NCBI GenBank assembly: GCA_016213505.1
Contig: JACRAF010000039.1
Span: forward strand, 1-64,000
DNA length: 64,000 nt
Direction: 5' to 3'
Source: Devosia nanyangense
GTDB taxonomy: Bacteria; Pseudomonadota; Alphaproteobacteria; Rhizobiales; Devosiaceae
Shown: one piece after another, positions 16,568 through 25,928 of the stretch
Layout: the number at the start of each line of letters is the position of its first letter
Numbering within the stretch: position 1 is the first letter of the stretch
Made by a program: the position numbers and the translations under genes
The notes under the pieces: model-generated
The model's database searches: none
The model's input: the letters and a program-made list of their open reading frames with translations, nothing else
Told to the model about the DNA's origin: nothing

Positions 16568-17614
16568 ATGTACGACGCCGGGCGCATCCTCAAGCAGTTC
16601 GCCGATCAGGCGGTCGCTTGCGAAACCCTCGGCTCGCCCTTCACGGCGATGCTCTGCCGCCTGCTCGCGGCGCGGCTCGATGTCTCGACCCGCTTCGGTC
16701 GCCGCATCCTCGAATGGCCGACCGATCCCTATGCCGACAACATCGCGCTGCGCGCCACCGGCGCGCTTCACGCCTTGGCCCGGTCCGGCTGGGAGCCGGG
16801 TCTGCAGAGTGTCTATCCGCCCAACGCGGTGAGCGAGCATACCCTCTGGATCGCCATCGCCGACGCGCTCGGCCACCACGACAATTTCCTCGCCGACCGG
16901 CTGTCGAGCGCCCCCCAGACCAACGAGGTCGCGCGCTCGGGGCTGATCCTGGGCGCCATGCTGCAGGTCGCGAGCCTGACCCGCCTGCCACTCGAAATCT
17001 TCGAGATCGGCGCCAGCGCTGGGCTCAATCTGAGCTTCGATCGATACGGCTACACGCTCGGCGAGGGCAGGATGTGGGGCGCCCCCGATGCGCCGCTGAC
17101 CATCGAATGTCCGTGGCGCGGCAGGATCCCGCCGCTCGATGCGCCGCTCAGCGTGGTCGGCCGCCAGGGCTGCGACCTCAATCCGCTCGAGCCCGACAAT
17201 CCCGCCGATCGCGAGCGACTGCTGTCCTATGTGTGGCCCGACCAGGCGCACCGCCTGCAACGGACCGATGCGGCACTCAGATTCGCCGCCGCCCGCCACC
17301 AGGGCGTCGATCGCGCCGATGCCGCCGACTGGCTCGAGCACAAGCTCGGTGCGCCGCCCAGACCCGGCGTGGCCCGCGTGCTGGTGCACACCATCGTTCT
17401 GCAATATCTGCCGGCTCAGGTGAGGGCGCGCATCGAAGCATTGCTGGTCCGCACCGGCGCGGCGGCCACCTACGACACGCCGCTGGCGCGCTTCGCCTTC
17501 GAGCAGGATGAAGTGCCCGGTAGCGGCCGCATGTCGCTGACGCTGTGGCCGACAGGGACGACCATCATCCTCGGCCGCGGCGATTTTCACGGCCGCTGGG
17601 CCGAGTGGGCGTGA
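16568..17614 (+). CDS. DUF2332 domain-containing protein
   Basis: A 348-residue soluble protein matching the DUF2332 family. Recognisable segments are FADQAVACETLGSPFTAMLCRLLA near the N-terminus, FEIGASAGLNLSFDRYGY in the middle and a C-terminal VLVHTIVLQYL. The FEIGASAGLNL loop resembles a nucleotide- or SAM-binding turn, but the function is unknown. ATG 16568 lies 2 bp after the gcvPB stop, so it may be read from the gcv transcript. An upstream in-frame start at 16526 would overlap gcvPB. It converges end to end with the hydrolase gene. Confidence 0.85.
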   Translation: MYDAGRILKQFADQAVACETLGSPFTAMLCRLLAARLDVSTRFGRRILEWPTDPYADNIALRATGALHALARSGWEPGLQSVYPPNAVSEHTLWIAIADALGHHDNFLADRLSSAPQTNEVARSGLILGAMLQVASLTRLPLEIFEIGASAGLNLSFDRYGYTLGEGRMWGAPDAPLTIECPWRGRIPPLDAPLSVVGRQGCDLNPLEPDNPADRERLLSYVWPDQAHRLQRTDAALRFAAARHQGVDRADAADWLEHKLGAPPRPGVARVLVHTIVLQYLPAQVRARIEALLVRTGAAATYDTPLARFAFEQDEVPGSGRMSLTLWPTGTTIILGRGDFHGRWAEWA

Positions 17615-18481
17615 TCAGGCGCTGCGCGCCGCCCGCACTGGCGCGCGCTCGGCAAAGGCTGCGGCATCTGCCGTGAATTGCCCGAGCAGGGCGTTGAAGA
17701 TTACCGGCTGATCCCAGAACGGCGCGTGGCCGGCGCCGTCGATCACCTGCGGCGCGCCCTTCCACAGGGCCGGCGAGTGGATGCCGTCGAGATAGCCGAG
17801 CCGCACGAACGGTTCGCCGCGGCCGTTGACGATCGCCACCGGCACATGTGCCTCCTCGACCGCCCGCCGCTGATCCGATCCGTCGCCGCGCATCAGCGAT
17901 TTGACGAGGATCGAGCGCGCGCGTCCATCGGCGCGGCGCACCGCCTCGGCCAGCACAGGATCACTCCCATGCGGGAAGCAGAGTTCGTGGAACCGCAGCA
18001 CGTCGCGATCGGAATAGCGTTCTTTCGAGGCCAGCAGCATGTCCCAGCTCGGCTGGAACGCCCGCAACATGCCCAGCGGCCCCTTGCTGGTCGGCGGCGC
18101 GCCCCCGATCATCAGTCCCGCGACCGCGGGGTTCTGGAGCAGTTCGATGCCGATATGCCCGCCCAGCGACCAGCCATAAACGACCACCTTGTTGAGCCCG
18201 AGTGACTCGATCACATTGGCCACGGTGCCCGTGAATCCGCCCAGGGTGTAGTCGAGCTCGGGGGCGGCCGCGTCGGTGGATTCGCCGTGCCCCGGCAGGT
18301 CCGGTGCGACGAGCCGGTGGCGGCTCGTCAGGGCGCTCTCGAATTGCTTGCGAAAAGCGTGACGGGTGCTGCCCGTGCCGTGCAGCAGCAGAATCGGCGT
18401 GCCGTCGCCGCCACTGTCGGAAATGCGGAGCCGCGCGTGGCGCGTCCGAAGGGTGAAATCGTTCTGCAATCGCGCCGGCAT
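17615..18481 (-). CDS. Alpha/beta hydrolase
   Basis: A 288-residue alpha/beta-hydrolase. The oxyanion segment LLLHGTGSTR (32-40) and nucleophile elbow GWSLGG with S105 are clear; the catalytic histidine is in DGAGHAPFWDQP near residue 262. DLPGHGES is the usual post-strand-4 motif. Substrate is unknown; the closest general class is esterase/epoxide-hydrolase-like enzymes. ATG 18481 (MPARLQ) has GGAAG eight bases upstream and is preferred over a TTG at 18502. It is divergent from the methyltransferase-like gene. Confidence 0.85.
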   Translation of the reverse strand: MPARLQNDFTLRTRHARLRISDSGGDGTPILLLHGTGSTRHAFRKQFESALTSRHRLVAPDLPGHGESTDAAAPELDYTLGGFTGTVANVIESLGLNKVVVYGWSLGGHIGIELLQNPAVAGLMIGGAPPTSKGPLGMLRAFQPSWDMLLASKERYSDRDVLRFHELCFPHGSDPVLAEAVRRADGRARSILVKSLMRGDGSDQRRAVEEAHVPVAIVNGRGEPFVRLGYLDGIHSPALWKGAPQVIDGAGHAPFWDQPVIFNALLGQFTADAAAFAERAPVRAARSA

Positions 18482-18629
18482 CCGCTGACTTCCGGCGCAC
18501 AATGCCTCCGTTCCGGTCCATGCCGGGTTTACCCGTATGCTGAATGCTTCGCTAACGCGGCAGGGCCACTTGTCAGTACGTCGGCTCTCGCACTAGGCTC
18601 TGGCGAGGCACCGCGTTCAGGGGGCGACG

Positions 18630-19181
18630 ATGGACTTGGTATTGCCCGCGCTGGTGACGATCGTGAGCCTTGCCATCGTCGCCCAGCATGCCTGGGCCGG
18701 GAAGGGGCACTTCGCGTCCGTAACGCTGCCGAGAGGCGCCACTCTGTTGATGGTGGCGGTCGTCACCACCTCGCTGGCCTATGTGCTGCTCACCTGGCGC
18801 CTGCCCGCCATGGTGCCCGCGATGATCGCCGCGCTGGTCATCGAGTTCGCGAGTCTGGTGCTGTTTTGGCTCGCCATCGCCGCCTCGCGCAAGGCCCGGC
18901 TGCTCCTCGCCTTCGATGCCAATTTGCCGCACAGCATCGTCCAGACCGGCCCGTACCGCGTGGTGCGCCACCCGTTCTACACCTCCTACATCGTGTTCTG
19001 GATCGGCTGGGCCATCGGCACCTGGTCCCTGTGGGCGGTGCCGCCGCTGGTGCTGATGATCGCCATCTATGTCCTCGCCGCGCGGGGCGAAGAGGCCAAA
19101 TTCGCCGCCACCGCGCTCGCTGCCGATTACCAGCAATACCGCCGGCAGGCCGGCATGTTCTGGCCGCGGCTCACGCGCTAA
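18630..19181 (+). CDS. Isoprenylcysteine carboxyl methyltransferase-family membrane protein
   Basis: A 183-residue integral membrane protein with four to five helices. The conserved C-terminal core, GPYRVVRHPFY (107-117) followed by a hydrophobic helix and a late acidic EEAKF segment, is the cofactor-binding pattern of the ICMT/PEMT group that methylates lipids or small molecules with SAM. Bacterial members are of unknown substrate. The ATG at 18630 lies in a 148-bp divergent region. The gene converges on the ATP synthase operon, with a terminator hairpin in between. Confidence 0.75.
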   Translation: MDLVLPALVTIVSLAIVAQHAWAGKGHFASVTLPRGATLLMVAVVTTSLAYVLLTWRLPAMVPAMIAALVIEFASLVLFWLAIAASRKARLLLAFDANLPHSIVQTGPYRVVRHPFYTSYIVFWIGWAIGTWSLWAVPPLVLMIAIYVLAARGEEAKFAATALAADYQQYRRQAGMFWPRLTR

Positions 19182-19185
19182 CGCC

Positions 19186-19213
19186 CAAACAAAAGGCGGG
19201 CACCTGGCCCGCC
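19186..19213 (-). terminator. Intrinsic terminator of the F0 operon
   Basis: Read on the minus strand: a 7-bp stem GGCGGGC-loop-GCCCGCC (19195-19201 with 19207-19213) followed by TTTTGTTT. It sits between the converging atpF and methyltransferase-like genes. Confidence 0.75.
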
Positions 19214-19241
19214 TCGAATTCGATTCGCTGCACAGTCCGCG

Positions 19242-19724
19242 CTAGTTGAGCTTACTGCCCACGTCCTTGATCGCCTGGTCGATCAGTGCGTCGCCCTTGG
19301 TTCCCATCTGCCGGGTGAGCAGCACGCGCGCCGCTTCCACCGCAACATCGGCCGAGCGCGACCGCACATCGGCGACCGCCTGCGCTTCCGCCTGCGCGAT
19401 CTTGTCCTCGACTGCCTTGGTGCGGCGGACGATCAGCGTTTCGAGCGAGGTCTTGGCCTCGGCGGTCATGCGGAACGCCTCTTCGCGCGCCGCGGCGACG
19501 ATGCTCTCGGCTTCGCTCGCGGCGGCCTGCCGCTTGCTCTCATATTCCTCGAGCAGGAACTTCGCTTCCAGCCTGAGCCGCTCGGCCTCGGCCAGTTCGC
19601 CCTCGATCGCCTTGATGCGGCCATCGAGCGCCTTGGTGATCATGGCCGGCAGCTTGAGATAAAGCACCACGCCCAGGAAAATGAAGAGCGCGATCGTCGC
19701 CCAGAATGCGGCATCGAATTGCAT
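19242..19724 (-). CDS. atpF: ATP synthase F0 subunit b
   Basis: A 160-residue peripheral-stalk subunit: one N-terminal membrane helix (about 5-24, ATIALFIFLGVVLYLKLP) and a long charged coiled coil (about 35-140) rich in Ala, Glu and Arg. It dimerises with b' to connect the a subunit with F1. It is the last gene of the F0 operon, 3 bp after the b' stop, and is followed by a terminator. ATG 19724 gives the usual length. Confidence 0.95.
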   Translation of the reverse strand: MQFDAAFWATIALFIFLGVVLYLKLPAMITKALDGRIKAIEGELAEAERLRLEAKFLLEEYESKRQAAASEAESIVAAAREEAFRMTAEAKTSLETLIVRRTKAVEDKIAQAEAQAVADVRSRSADVAVEAARVLLTRQMGTKGDALIDQAIKDVGSKLN

Positions 19725-19727
19725 CGC

Positions 19728-20363
19728 TTACCCCTTCACAACTTCGGCCACTGCGGCGGCGACGTCCTTGGCGTTGGCCTCGCCGGTGAGCTGGGTGACC
19801 AGCGCGGCAGCGGTTTCCTCGGCGATCTCGCTGACCCGGCCGAGCGCCTCGTCCTTGTTCTTGAGGATCCGCGCCTCGGCCTCGGCGACCTTCTTGCTGA
19901 GGTCGTCCTCGACGCCTTTGCGCTTGCCCTCGAGATCGGCCTTGATGCTCGTGCGGGTTTCCTCGGCGATGCCGTGCGCGTTCTTGCGCGCCTCGGCCAG
20001 CGCCGCTTCATAGGCCGCGATCGCCTTGTCGGTTTCGCCGCGCAGCCGCTCGGCTTCCTTGAGGTCGCCGTCGATCCGCGCCTTGCGCTTGTCGATGATC
20101 GAGCCAATCTGCGGCAGCGCCACCCGGCTCATCAGCACGTAGAGCACGCCGAAGGCCAGCGCAAACCACAGCAGCTGGCTGGCGAACGTCGTCGCGTCGA
20201 ACGGGGGGAACACCAGCGCCTCTTCCGCCTCGGTGGTCGCATGCACCTCACCGGCAGGCGCCGGCGTCGCCGCCGAATCCTGCACGACGACGCCGTTCTG
20301 CACGGCATCGGCGGGAGCGGCCGAGCTTTCGGCCTGCGCCAGGAGAATGGTGGTCTCAGCCAT
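19728..20363 (-). CDS. atpG: ATP synthase F0 subunit b'
   Basis: A 211-residue second stalk subunit typical of photosynthetic bacteria and alphaproteobacteria. An Ala/Pro-rich N-terminal extension of about 55 residues precedes the membrane helix (FASQLLWFALAFGVLYVLM) and the coiled coil. It pairs with b. Naming varies (atpG, atpF', atpX); I use atpG in the alphaproteobacterial sense. It is separated from atpE by 66 bp that hold a stable hairpin. Confidence 0.93.
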   Translation of the reverse strand: MAETTILLAQAESSAAPADAVQNGVVVQDSAATPAPAGEVHATTEAEEALVFPPFDATTFASQLLWFALAFGVLYVLMSRVALPQIGSIIDKRKARIDGDLKEAERLRGETDKAIAAYEAALAEARKNAHGIAEETRTSIKADLEGKRKGVEDDLSKKVAEAEARILKNKDEALGRVSEIAEETAAALVTQLTGEANAKDVAAAVAEVVKG

Positions 20364-20388
20364 TGATGGTCACCCTGTTCTGCGGTCC

Positions 20389-20409
20389 GCTCCGGAGCAG
20401 CCCCGGAGC
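20389..20409 (-). promoter_or_regulatory. Intercistronic hairpin between atpE and atpG
   Basis: A 7-bp perfect stem GCTCCGG/CCGGAGC with a 7-nt loop lies in the 66-bp gap, with no T tract. Such a hairpin after atpE could protect its mRNA 3' end or dampen read-through and so help make more c subunit. Inferred. Confidence 0.4.
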
Positions 20410-20429
20410 AGCAATTCGGCTGTCTGGTC

Positions 20430-20669
20430 TCAGACTGCGTAGAGCAGCAGGAAGGCGATAACGAGCGAGAAGATGCCCAGGGCTTCGGTCACGGCGAAGC
20501 CGAAGATCAGGTTCGAGAACTGGCTCGCGGCCGCCGCCGGATTGCGCAGCGCGCCCGACAGATAGTTGCCGAAAATCACGCCCACGCCGACGCCGGCGCC
20601 GCCCATGCCGATGCAGGCAATGCCCGCGCCGATCAGTTTGCCCATCAACTTGGCTGCTTCGGGATCCAT
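20430..20669 (-). CDS. atpE: ATP synthase F0 subunit c
   Basis: A 79-residue hairpin of two membrane helices forming the rotor ring. The glycine-rich first helix ([14 protein letters not shown]), the polar loop ALRNP with R42, and the proton-carrying carboxylate E62 in AVTEALGIF are all present. The carboxylate environment has no sodium-binding pattern that I can see, so proton coupling is assumed. A clear GGAG precedes the ATG at 20669. Confidence 0.97.
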   Translation of the reverse strand: MDPEAAKLMGKLIGAGIACIGMGGAGVGVGVIFGNYLSGALRNPAAAASQFSNLIFGFAVTEALGIFSLVIAFLLLYAV

Positions 20670-20718
20670 GCTTAGTCTCCTTGGTGTCTGGAATGCTGTT
20701 TGGTTGAGAGGATCCGGC

Positions 20719-21498
20719 CTAGTGGCCGGGATGGATTGCGTCGTGAAGATAGACGCAGGTGAGGACCGCGAACACGAACGCCTGCAGCGCCGCGACGAGG
20801 AATTCGAGGCCGGTCAGCGCTACCGCCATGCCGAGCGGCAGAACCGCGACGACGCCCCAGGCGCCGGCACCGAGCAGCGCCACGACCATGCCGCCGAACA
20901 CTTTGAGGACGATGTGGCCGGCAAGGATGTTGCCGAACAGACGCAGCGAGTGGCTGATCGGGCGCGATAGGAACGAGATGATTTCGATCGGCACGACGAT
21001 CAGCAGCACCGGAACCGGAATGCCCGAGGGCACGAACAGCTTGAAGAACTTCAGGCCGTTCTTCATGAAGCCGTAGATGACGACCGTGAGGAACACGATC
21101 ATCGCCATGGCGACGGTGACGATCAGGTGGCTGGTTACCGTGAAAAAGTACGGGAACATGCCGAACAGGTTCGCCACCAGGATGAACATGAACAGCGAGA
21201 ACACCATCGGGAAGAACTTCATGCCTTCCGTGCCGGCGGTGTTGCGCACCATGTTGGCGATGAACTCGTAGCTCATCTCCGCCATCAGCTGCATGCGGTT
21301 GGGGATGATCGCCCGGCGGTTGCTGGACAGGATCAGGAAGGCCCCGATCAAACCGACCGTGAGCACCATGAACAGCGCGGAATTGGTGAAGGCGATGTTG
21401 ACGCCGCTGCCGGCGGTGCCGTCGCCGCCAAACGTCCCGATATTGAAGATCTCGGTGATCCGGAACTGATGGATCGGTTCAATCGGTTTTTCAGACAC
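20719..21498 (-). CDS. atpB: ATP synthase F0 subunit a
   Basis: A 259-residue membrane subunit forming the proton half-channels. The essential arginine lies in [12 protein letters not shown], and the late helix [22 protein letters not shown] is split over the conserved C-terminal pair. Start GTG 21498 gives [17 protein letters not shown] lies at the right distance upstream. In-frame extension to 21609 would overlap atpI and is rejected. It is followed by atpE after 49 bp. Confidence 0.96.
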   Translation of the reverse strand: MSEKPIEPIHQFRITEIFNIGTFGGDGTAGSGVNIAFTNSALFMVLTVGLIGAFLILSSNRRAIIPNRMQLMAEMSYEFIANMVRNTAGTEGMKFFPMVFSLFMFILVANLFGMFPYFFTVTSHLIVTVAMAMIVFLTVVIYGFMKNGLKFFKLFVPSGIPVPVLLIVVPIEIISFLSRPISHSLRLFGNILAGHIVLKVFGGMVVALLGAGAWGVVAVLPLGMAVALTGLEFLVAALQAFVFAVLTCVYLHDAIHPGH

Positions 21499-21559
21499 AT
21501 CGAGCCTTTCGTCGTCATCCCCACCCCCGGACTGGATTCGGGGGTGACCCGGGGACCAT
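21499..21559. repeat. Short palindrome between atpI and atpB
   Basis: The 61-bp gap holds CCCCCGGACTGGATTCGGGGG, a stem of about 6 bp, flanked by GTCATCCCC and GTGACCCGGGGAC. This resembles the dispersed GTCATCCCCGG-type repeats of alphaproteobacteria. It may modulate translation of atpB. Confidence 0.4.
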
Positions 21560-21943
21560 TCAGTCGTCTTCGTCGTCGCGCAGCGCCGGCGTCTCCGGCG
21601 GCACCGCACTGGCGGCGTTCATCTCCGCGGTCGCCCTTACCACGTTGAGCACCCCGGCGGCAAAGCCGAGCAGCAGGAGCACGATCAGCCCCCACGGCCG
21701 CGTGGGCAGGACCATGTCGACGATGTATCCAAGCCCGGCGCCGACGAAGATCGCGGCAGTGAACTCGGACGCCAGCCGGAACCCCCGGCTCAGCCCCGAC
21801 ATGTCGCCTTGTCGCATGCGCTCCGCTTCGGCCAGGGCCGGGCGTTGCGCCTGCGCACGGGCAATGCGCTCTCCCAGCTCCGCCGTCGCCTTGCGCGCGT
21901 CGGACCCGGCAGCAGGGCGTTTGTCGTCACGTGGTTCGCTCAT
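21560..21943 (-). CDS. atpI: AtpI-like F0F1 ATP synthase assembly protein
   Basis: A 127-residue small membrane protein leading the F0 operon. A charged N-terminal stretch (1-50) precedes two membrane helices (about 60-80 and 86-105) with [18 protein letters not shown], the AtpI/Gene1 signature. AtpI helps c-ring assembly and may bind Mg2+. The acidic C-terminus ends RDDEDD. First gene downstream of the predicted promoter. Confidence 0.9.
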   Translation of the reverse strand: MSEPRDDKRPAAGSDARKATAELGERIARAQAQRPALAEAERMRQGDMSGLSRGFRLASEFTAAIFVGAGLGYIVDMVLPTRPWGLIVLLLLGFAAGVLNVVRATAEMNAASAVPPETPALRDDEDD

Positions 21944-22001
21944 CGCGCCCCCTCGCTTCGCCCCGGCACAGAAGGAATTTTATGCCCTCAAAGTCGCGCG
22001 C

Positions 22002-22030
22002 AACATAGTGTTGACTCTTTTGGGTGTCAA
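22002..22030 (-). promoter_or_regulatory. Sigma-70-type promoter of the F0 operon
   Basis: On the minus strand: TTGACA (22025-22030), 17-bp spacer, TATGTT (22002-22007). A consensus -35 with ideal spacing, 59 bp before the atpI ATG. The rest of the 273-bp gap (21944-22216) to smc shows no gene. Confidence 0.75.
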
Positions 22031-22216
22031 GCGCGCAAAATCAGTGCTAACCTACTGAAATCGCACAAGATTTTAGGGTGCGACAACACCGCGCCGACGA
22101 GTCGGTTCGCGCCGACGTGATCGCCCCGGTGGAAGTCGGCACGGATTATCCTCCCGCGTGGAGAGGGAGAACCGACCGATAGCCCGGATGATGCGGGAGA
22201 GCCTCCGGCCAACAAG

Positions 22217-25200
22217 CTAGGCGACGACCGCTTCCCGCACTTCCAGCGCCCCGGTGAGGTCGACCGACACCAGCTGGCTGACGCCGCGCTCCTGCATGGT
22301 GACGCCGAACAGCCGGTCCACCCGGCTCATGGTGATGGGGTTGTGGGTGATCACCACGAACCGCGTCTCGGTGCGCTCGGCCATGGTGTCGAGCAGGGTG
22401 CAGAAGCGCTCGACATTGGCGTCGTCGAGCGGCGCGTCGACCTCGTCGAGCACGCAGATCGGCGCCGGATTGGTGAGGAACACCGCAAAGATCAGCGACA
22501 TCGCCGTCAGCGCCTGCTCGCCGCCCGAAAGCAGCGTCATGGTCGAGGGCTTCTTGCCCGGCGGCCGCGCGATGATTTCGAGCCCGGCTTCCAGCGGATC
22601 GTCGCTCTCGACGAACTGCAGTTCCGCCGTACCGCCACCGAAGAGCGTCGTGAACAGCTCCTGGAAATGCGCGTTGACCTTCTCGAACGCCTCGCTGAGC
22701 CGGATGCGTCCTTCGCGGTTGAGGCTCTGGATGCCGGAGCGGAGTTTGGCGATCGCCGCCACCAGGTCGTCGCGGTCCTTGACCATGACGTCGTGCTTTT
22801 CCTGCACCTCGACGCTTTCCTGCTCGGCGGCGAGATTGACGCCGCCCAGCCGCTCGCGCTCCGCCTTCAGCCGCTCGACCTTGCGCTCGACATGTTCCTC
22901 GTCGGGCAGCGTGTCCTGCGGCCGGATGCCGGCGGCCTGTGCCGTCTCGGCGGCTTCGATGTCGAGGGTCTCGACCACCTGTCGCTCGATCTGATGCCGC
23001 TGCGCGATCAGGCCCTTGAGCCGTTCCTCGACCCGCGCCAAATTCTCGCGGAAGCCGCTCAGCGCTTCGGCCGCGAGCCGCTGCGCCTTGTCGGCCTCGC
23101 GGTGCTTGCCCTGCGCTTCGGCCAGCGTATCGGATGCCGCGCCGTGCGCCGTGCGGGCCGTGGCGATCTCGGCGTCGAGCGCCGCACGCCGCTGGGCAAA
23201 TCCCTCCGGGGCGCTGCTCAGCGCCTCGAGCTGCTGGCCGAGATCGGCCCGCCGCGCATCGAGCGTGGTGACCTGCGCCTCGGCGCCCTGCCGCCGGCGC
23301 TGCCAGTTGGCGGTCTCGGTCGAAATCTGTGTCAGCCGGGCCGTCCGCACCTGCGCCGCCGTCTCGAACGTCGCCAGTTTCACCCGCGCCTGTTCGGACT
23401 GCCCGCGCGTCTCGTCGAGATGAGCGCGCTTCTGTTGCGACAGGGTCGCCGCTTCGATCTCGTCGCCGGCTTCCGCCAGCGCCTTCTGCGCGTCGGCCTC
23501 GATGGCTTCGGCTTCACTGAGGCTCGAGTTCAGCCGCACGCGGGCTTCTTCCAGCGCGCTCTGCCGGCTCGACAGTTCACCGATGGCGCGCTGCGCCTGG
23601 TCGAGCGCCGTCTGCGCCGTGGCGATCTCGCGCTGCGCATTGCGCCACGCTTCGCGCTTCTGCCGTTCGCTTTGCCGCGATTGTTCGAGGCTCTCGCCCA
23701 GCGCCGAGGCGTCGGCCTTGAGCGAATTGCGCCTGGCCCGCGCCTCGCCCAGTTCGGCGTCGAGTTCGGCCAGCCGGTTGCGTTGTGCCAGCCGCTGGGC
23801 GGCCGCGCTCGGCGCATCGGCGGCGGCGACGAATCCGTCCCAGCGCCAGAGGTCGCCGGCCTTGCTCACCAGCCGCTGCCCGGGCCTCAGCTGCGGCTGC
23901 AGCCGCGCCCCTTCGGCCTTGTCGACGAGCCCGATCTGGTCGAGCCGGCGTTTCAGCAGCGGGCTGCCGCGCACATGCGCCGACAGTGCCGCGATGCCAC
24001 CCGGCAGGGCCGGGTCGCCGTCGCCGGAAATCGGTCCGCTCCAGTGGAGCGGCGCTCCAGAATCGGCGGAAGCCTCGAGGTCGTCGCCGAGCGCCGCGCC
24101 GAGCGCCGTCTCGAACCCGGCGTCGACCTTGAGCTCGTCGGCGATCGCCGCCCACAGGCCCTTGGCGCCGCCGTTGAGAATGCGGTTGAGCGTCTGCGCT
24201 TCGGATTCGAGCCGGTTGAGCCGCGCCTCGGTCTCCTGCAGGGTCGGGCGCGCCGCCTCGAGCGCCGCCTGCGCCTGCCGCGTCGCTTCCTCCGCCGCGA
24301 CTGCGGCCGCTTCGGCATCCGCGGAAAGCCCCTGCGCCGCTTCGAGTACGGCGCGTTTCGCCGTCACCCCGTCGTCGGCCTCGAGCTGCTGGGCTACCCC
24401 GGCGGCGTCGCGCATGACCTCGGCGACCTGCTGCTTCAGCCGCACAATCCGCGTCGCGGCATCTTCCGCGCCGCGCTTGGCCTGTGCCCGCCGCGCCCGG
24501 ACCTGGGCTTCGAGATCGGCGGCGATCCGCGCCTCGGCTTCCGCCGCACGCACCGCCTGCTGGGCCTCGTCGGCCGCGGCCTTGGCGGCCGCGAACGCCT
24601 CCGTTTCGCCGGCCGCCTCCGCTTCGAGCCGCGAACGCTCCTCGGCCGCCGCCGTCAGCGCCTCGTTGCTCTCATTGAGCAAGGCCCGCTCGCGCCCGCC
24701 GTCGGCCTCGGTCTGCCGGATGCGCTCGGCGAGTTCGGCGCGCCGCGCCTCGGCCCGCCGGGCCTCCTCGGCCAGCTGCTCGGCAAGAATGGTCAGTCGC
24801 TGCAGGGCGGCGCCCGCCGCCGCCTCGCGGTCGCGCAGCGGCTGCACCGCCTGGTCGGCGAGCATGAGCACCTTCTGCGCCTCGAGATCGACATGCTGGG
24901 CGTCGGCGAGGTCGTTGACCAGCCGGCCCTGTTCGGCCTCGGTCTCCTTTTCCGCCGCGCGCGCCGAGATCCAGCGGATGTGAAACAGCATCGCCTCGGC
25001 CTTGCGGATTTCGCCGCTGAGCGAGCGATAGCGCGTCGCGAGCCGGGCCTGGCGCTTGAGCTGTTCGAGTTGCTGGGCCACCTGGGCGATGACGTCGTCG
25101 ACGCGTTCGAGGTTCTGCTCGGCCGCCTTGAGCCTGAGTTCCGCCTCGTGGCGCCGCGAATGGAGCCCGGAAATCCCCGCCGCCTCTTCGAGCAGCGCCC

Positions 25201-25681
25201 GCCGCTGCTGCGGCTTGGCCGCGATCAGCTCGCCGATCTGGCCCTGCCGGACCAGCGCCGGAGAATGCGCGCCGGTCGAGGCGTCCGCGAACAGCAATTG
25301 CACGTCGCGGGCCCTGACTTCGCGGCCGTTGACGCGATAGATCGAGCCTTCCTCGCGCTCGATCCGGCGGGTGACTTCGAGGATGTCAGCCGAATTGAGC
25401 GCTGCCGGCGCGGTGCGGTCGGCATTGTCGAGCACCAGCGTCACTTCGGCCGAATTGCGCGCTGGCCGGCTGCCCGAGCCGTTGAAGATGACGTCGTCCA
25501 TGCCCGAGGCGCGCATCGCCTTGTATGAGCTTTCGCCCATCACCCAGCGCAGCGCTTCGACCAGATTGGACTTGCCGCAGCCATTGGGCCCGACGACGCC
25601 GGTCAACCCCGGCTCGAGATAGAGCTCGGTGAGGTCCGAGAAGGATTTGAACCCGTGCAGCTTGAGACGCGTGAACTTCAT
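22217..25681 (-). CDS. smc: Chromosome segregation protein SMC
   Basis: A 1154-residue SMC ATPase that, with ScpA/ScpB, compacts and helps segregate the chromosome. Walker A GPNGCGKS is at 31-38; two long coiled coils (about 165-500 and 670-1000) flank a hinge at about 505-655; the C-terminal half-head carries the LLSGGEQAL signature (near 1050) and Walker B ICVLDEVDAPLDDAN. Length and layout are normal. ATG 25681 starts MKFTRLKLHGFKSF, the canonical start. In Rhizobiales it is normally preceded by the DsbA-like gene, but here an extra gene intervenes. Confidence 0.97.
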   Translation of the reverse strand: MKFTRLKLHGFKSFSDLTELYLEPGLTGVVGPNGCGKSNLVEALRWVMGESSYKAMRASGMDDVIFNGSGSRPARNSAEVTLVLDNADRTAPAALNSADILEVTRRIEREEGSIYRVNGREVRARDVQLLFADASTGAHSPALVRQGQIGELIAAKPQQRRALLEEAAGISGLHSRRHEAELRLKAAEQNLERVDDVIAQVAQQLEQLKRQARLATRYRSLSGEIRKAEAMLFHIRWISARAAEKETEAEQGRLVNDLADAQHVDLEAQKVLMLADQAVQPLRDREAAAGAALQRLTILAEQLAEEARRAEARRAELAERIRQTEADGGRERALLNESNEALTAAAEERSRLEAEAAGETEAFAAAKAAADEAQQAVRAAEAEARIAADLEAQVRARRAQAKRGAEDAATRIVRLKQQVAEVMRDAAGVAQQLEADDGVTAKRAVLEAAQGLSADAEAAAVAAEEATRQAQAALEAARPTLQETEARLNRLESEAQTLNRILNGGAKGLWAAIADELKVDAGFETALGAALGDDLEASADSGAPLHWSGPISGDGDPALPGGIAALSAHVRGSPLLKRRLDQIGLVDKAEGARLQPQLRPGQRLVSKAGDLWRWDGFVAAADAPSAAAQRLAQRNRLAELDAELGEARARRNSLKADASALGESLEQSRQSERQKREAWRNAQREIATAQTALDQAQRAIGELSSRQSALEEARVRLNSSLSEAEAIEADAQKALAEAGDEIEAATLSQQKRAHLDETRGQSEQARVKLATFETAAQVRTARLTQISTETANWQRRRQGAEAQVTTLDARRADLGQQLEALSSAPEGFAQRRAALDAEIATARTAHGAASDTLAEAQGKHREADKAQRLAAEALSGFRENLARVEERLKGLIAQRHQIERQVVETLDIEAAETAQAAGIRPQDTLPDEEHVERKVERLKAERERLGGVNLAAEQESVEVQEKHDVMVKDRDDLVAAIAKLRSGIQSLNREGRIRLSEAFEKVNAHFQELFTTLFGGGTAELQFVESDDPLEAGLEIIARPPGKKPSTMTLLSGGEQALTAMSLIFAVFLTNPAPICVLDEVDAPLDDANVERFCTLLDTMAERTETRFVVITHNPITMSRVDRLFGVTMQERGVSQLVSVDLTGALEVREAVVA

Positions 25682-25928
25682 GAGGTCTCAGATACCGGCA
25701 CGGCCCGCCGCACGGAAGCGGCGAGCCGGATTGAAGGCACGAAGACTGTGGAAAGCCAGCATCGACCAACAGGGGCCATGCCCCGAGGGTCAATCAGGCG
25801 GCACCTGCCACCCGCCCAACACCAATAATGATGAGTGACTGCAATCATCCACCACTTGCAGAAGCCACTCAGACGGGTCATCCTACTACAATCAAGCGGT
25901 CGCCACTTTCGAGCATTCGGGGGAGCCT

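Noticed and set aside
22343-25528. 1061-codon open frame antisense to smc
   Set aside because: Shadow of a GC-rich coding region; low-complexity Arg/Leu composition and no start signal, while smc itself has all family motifs.
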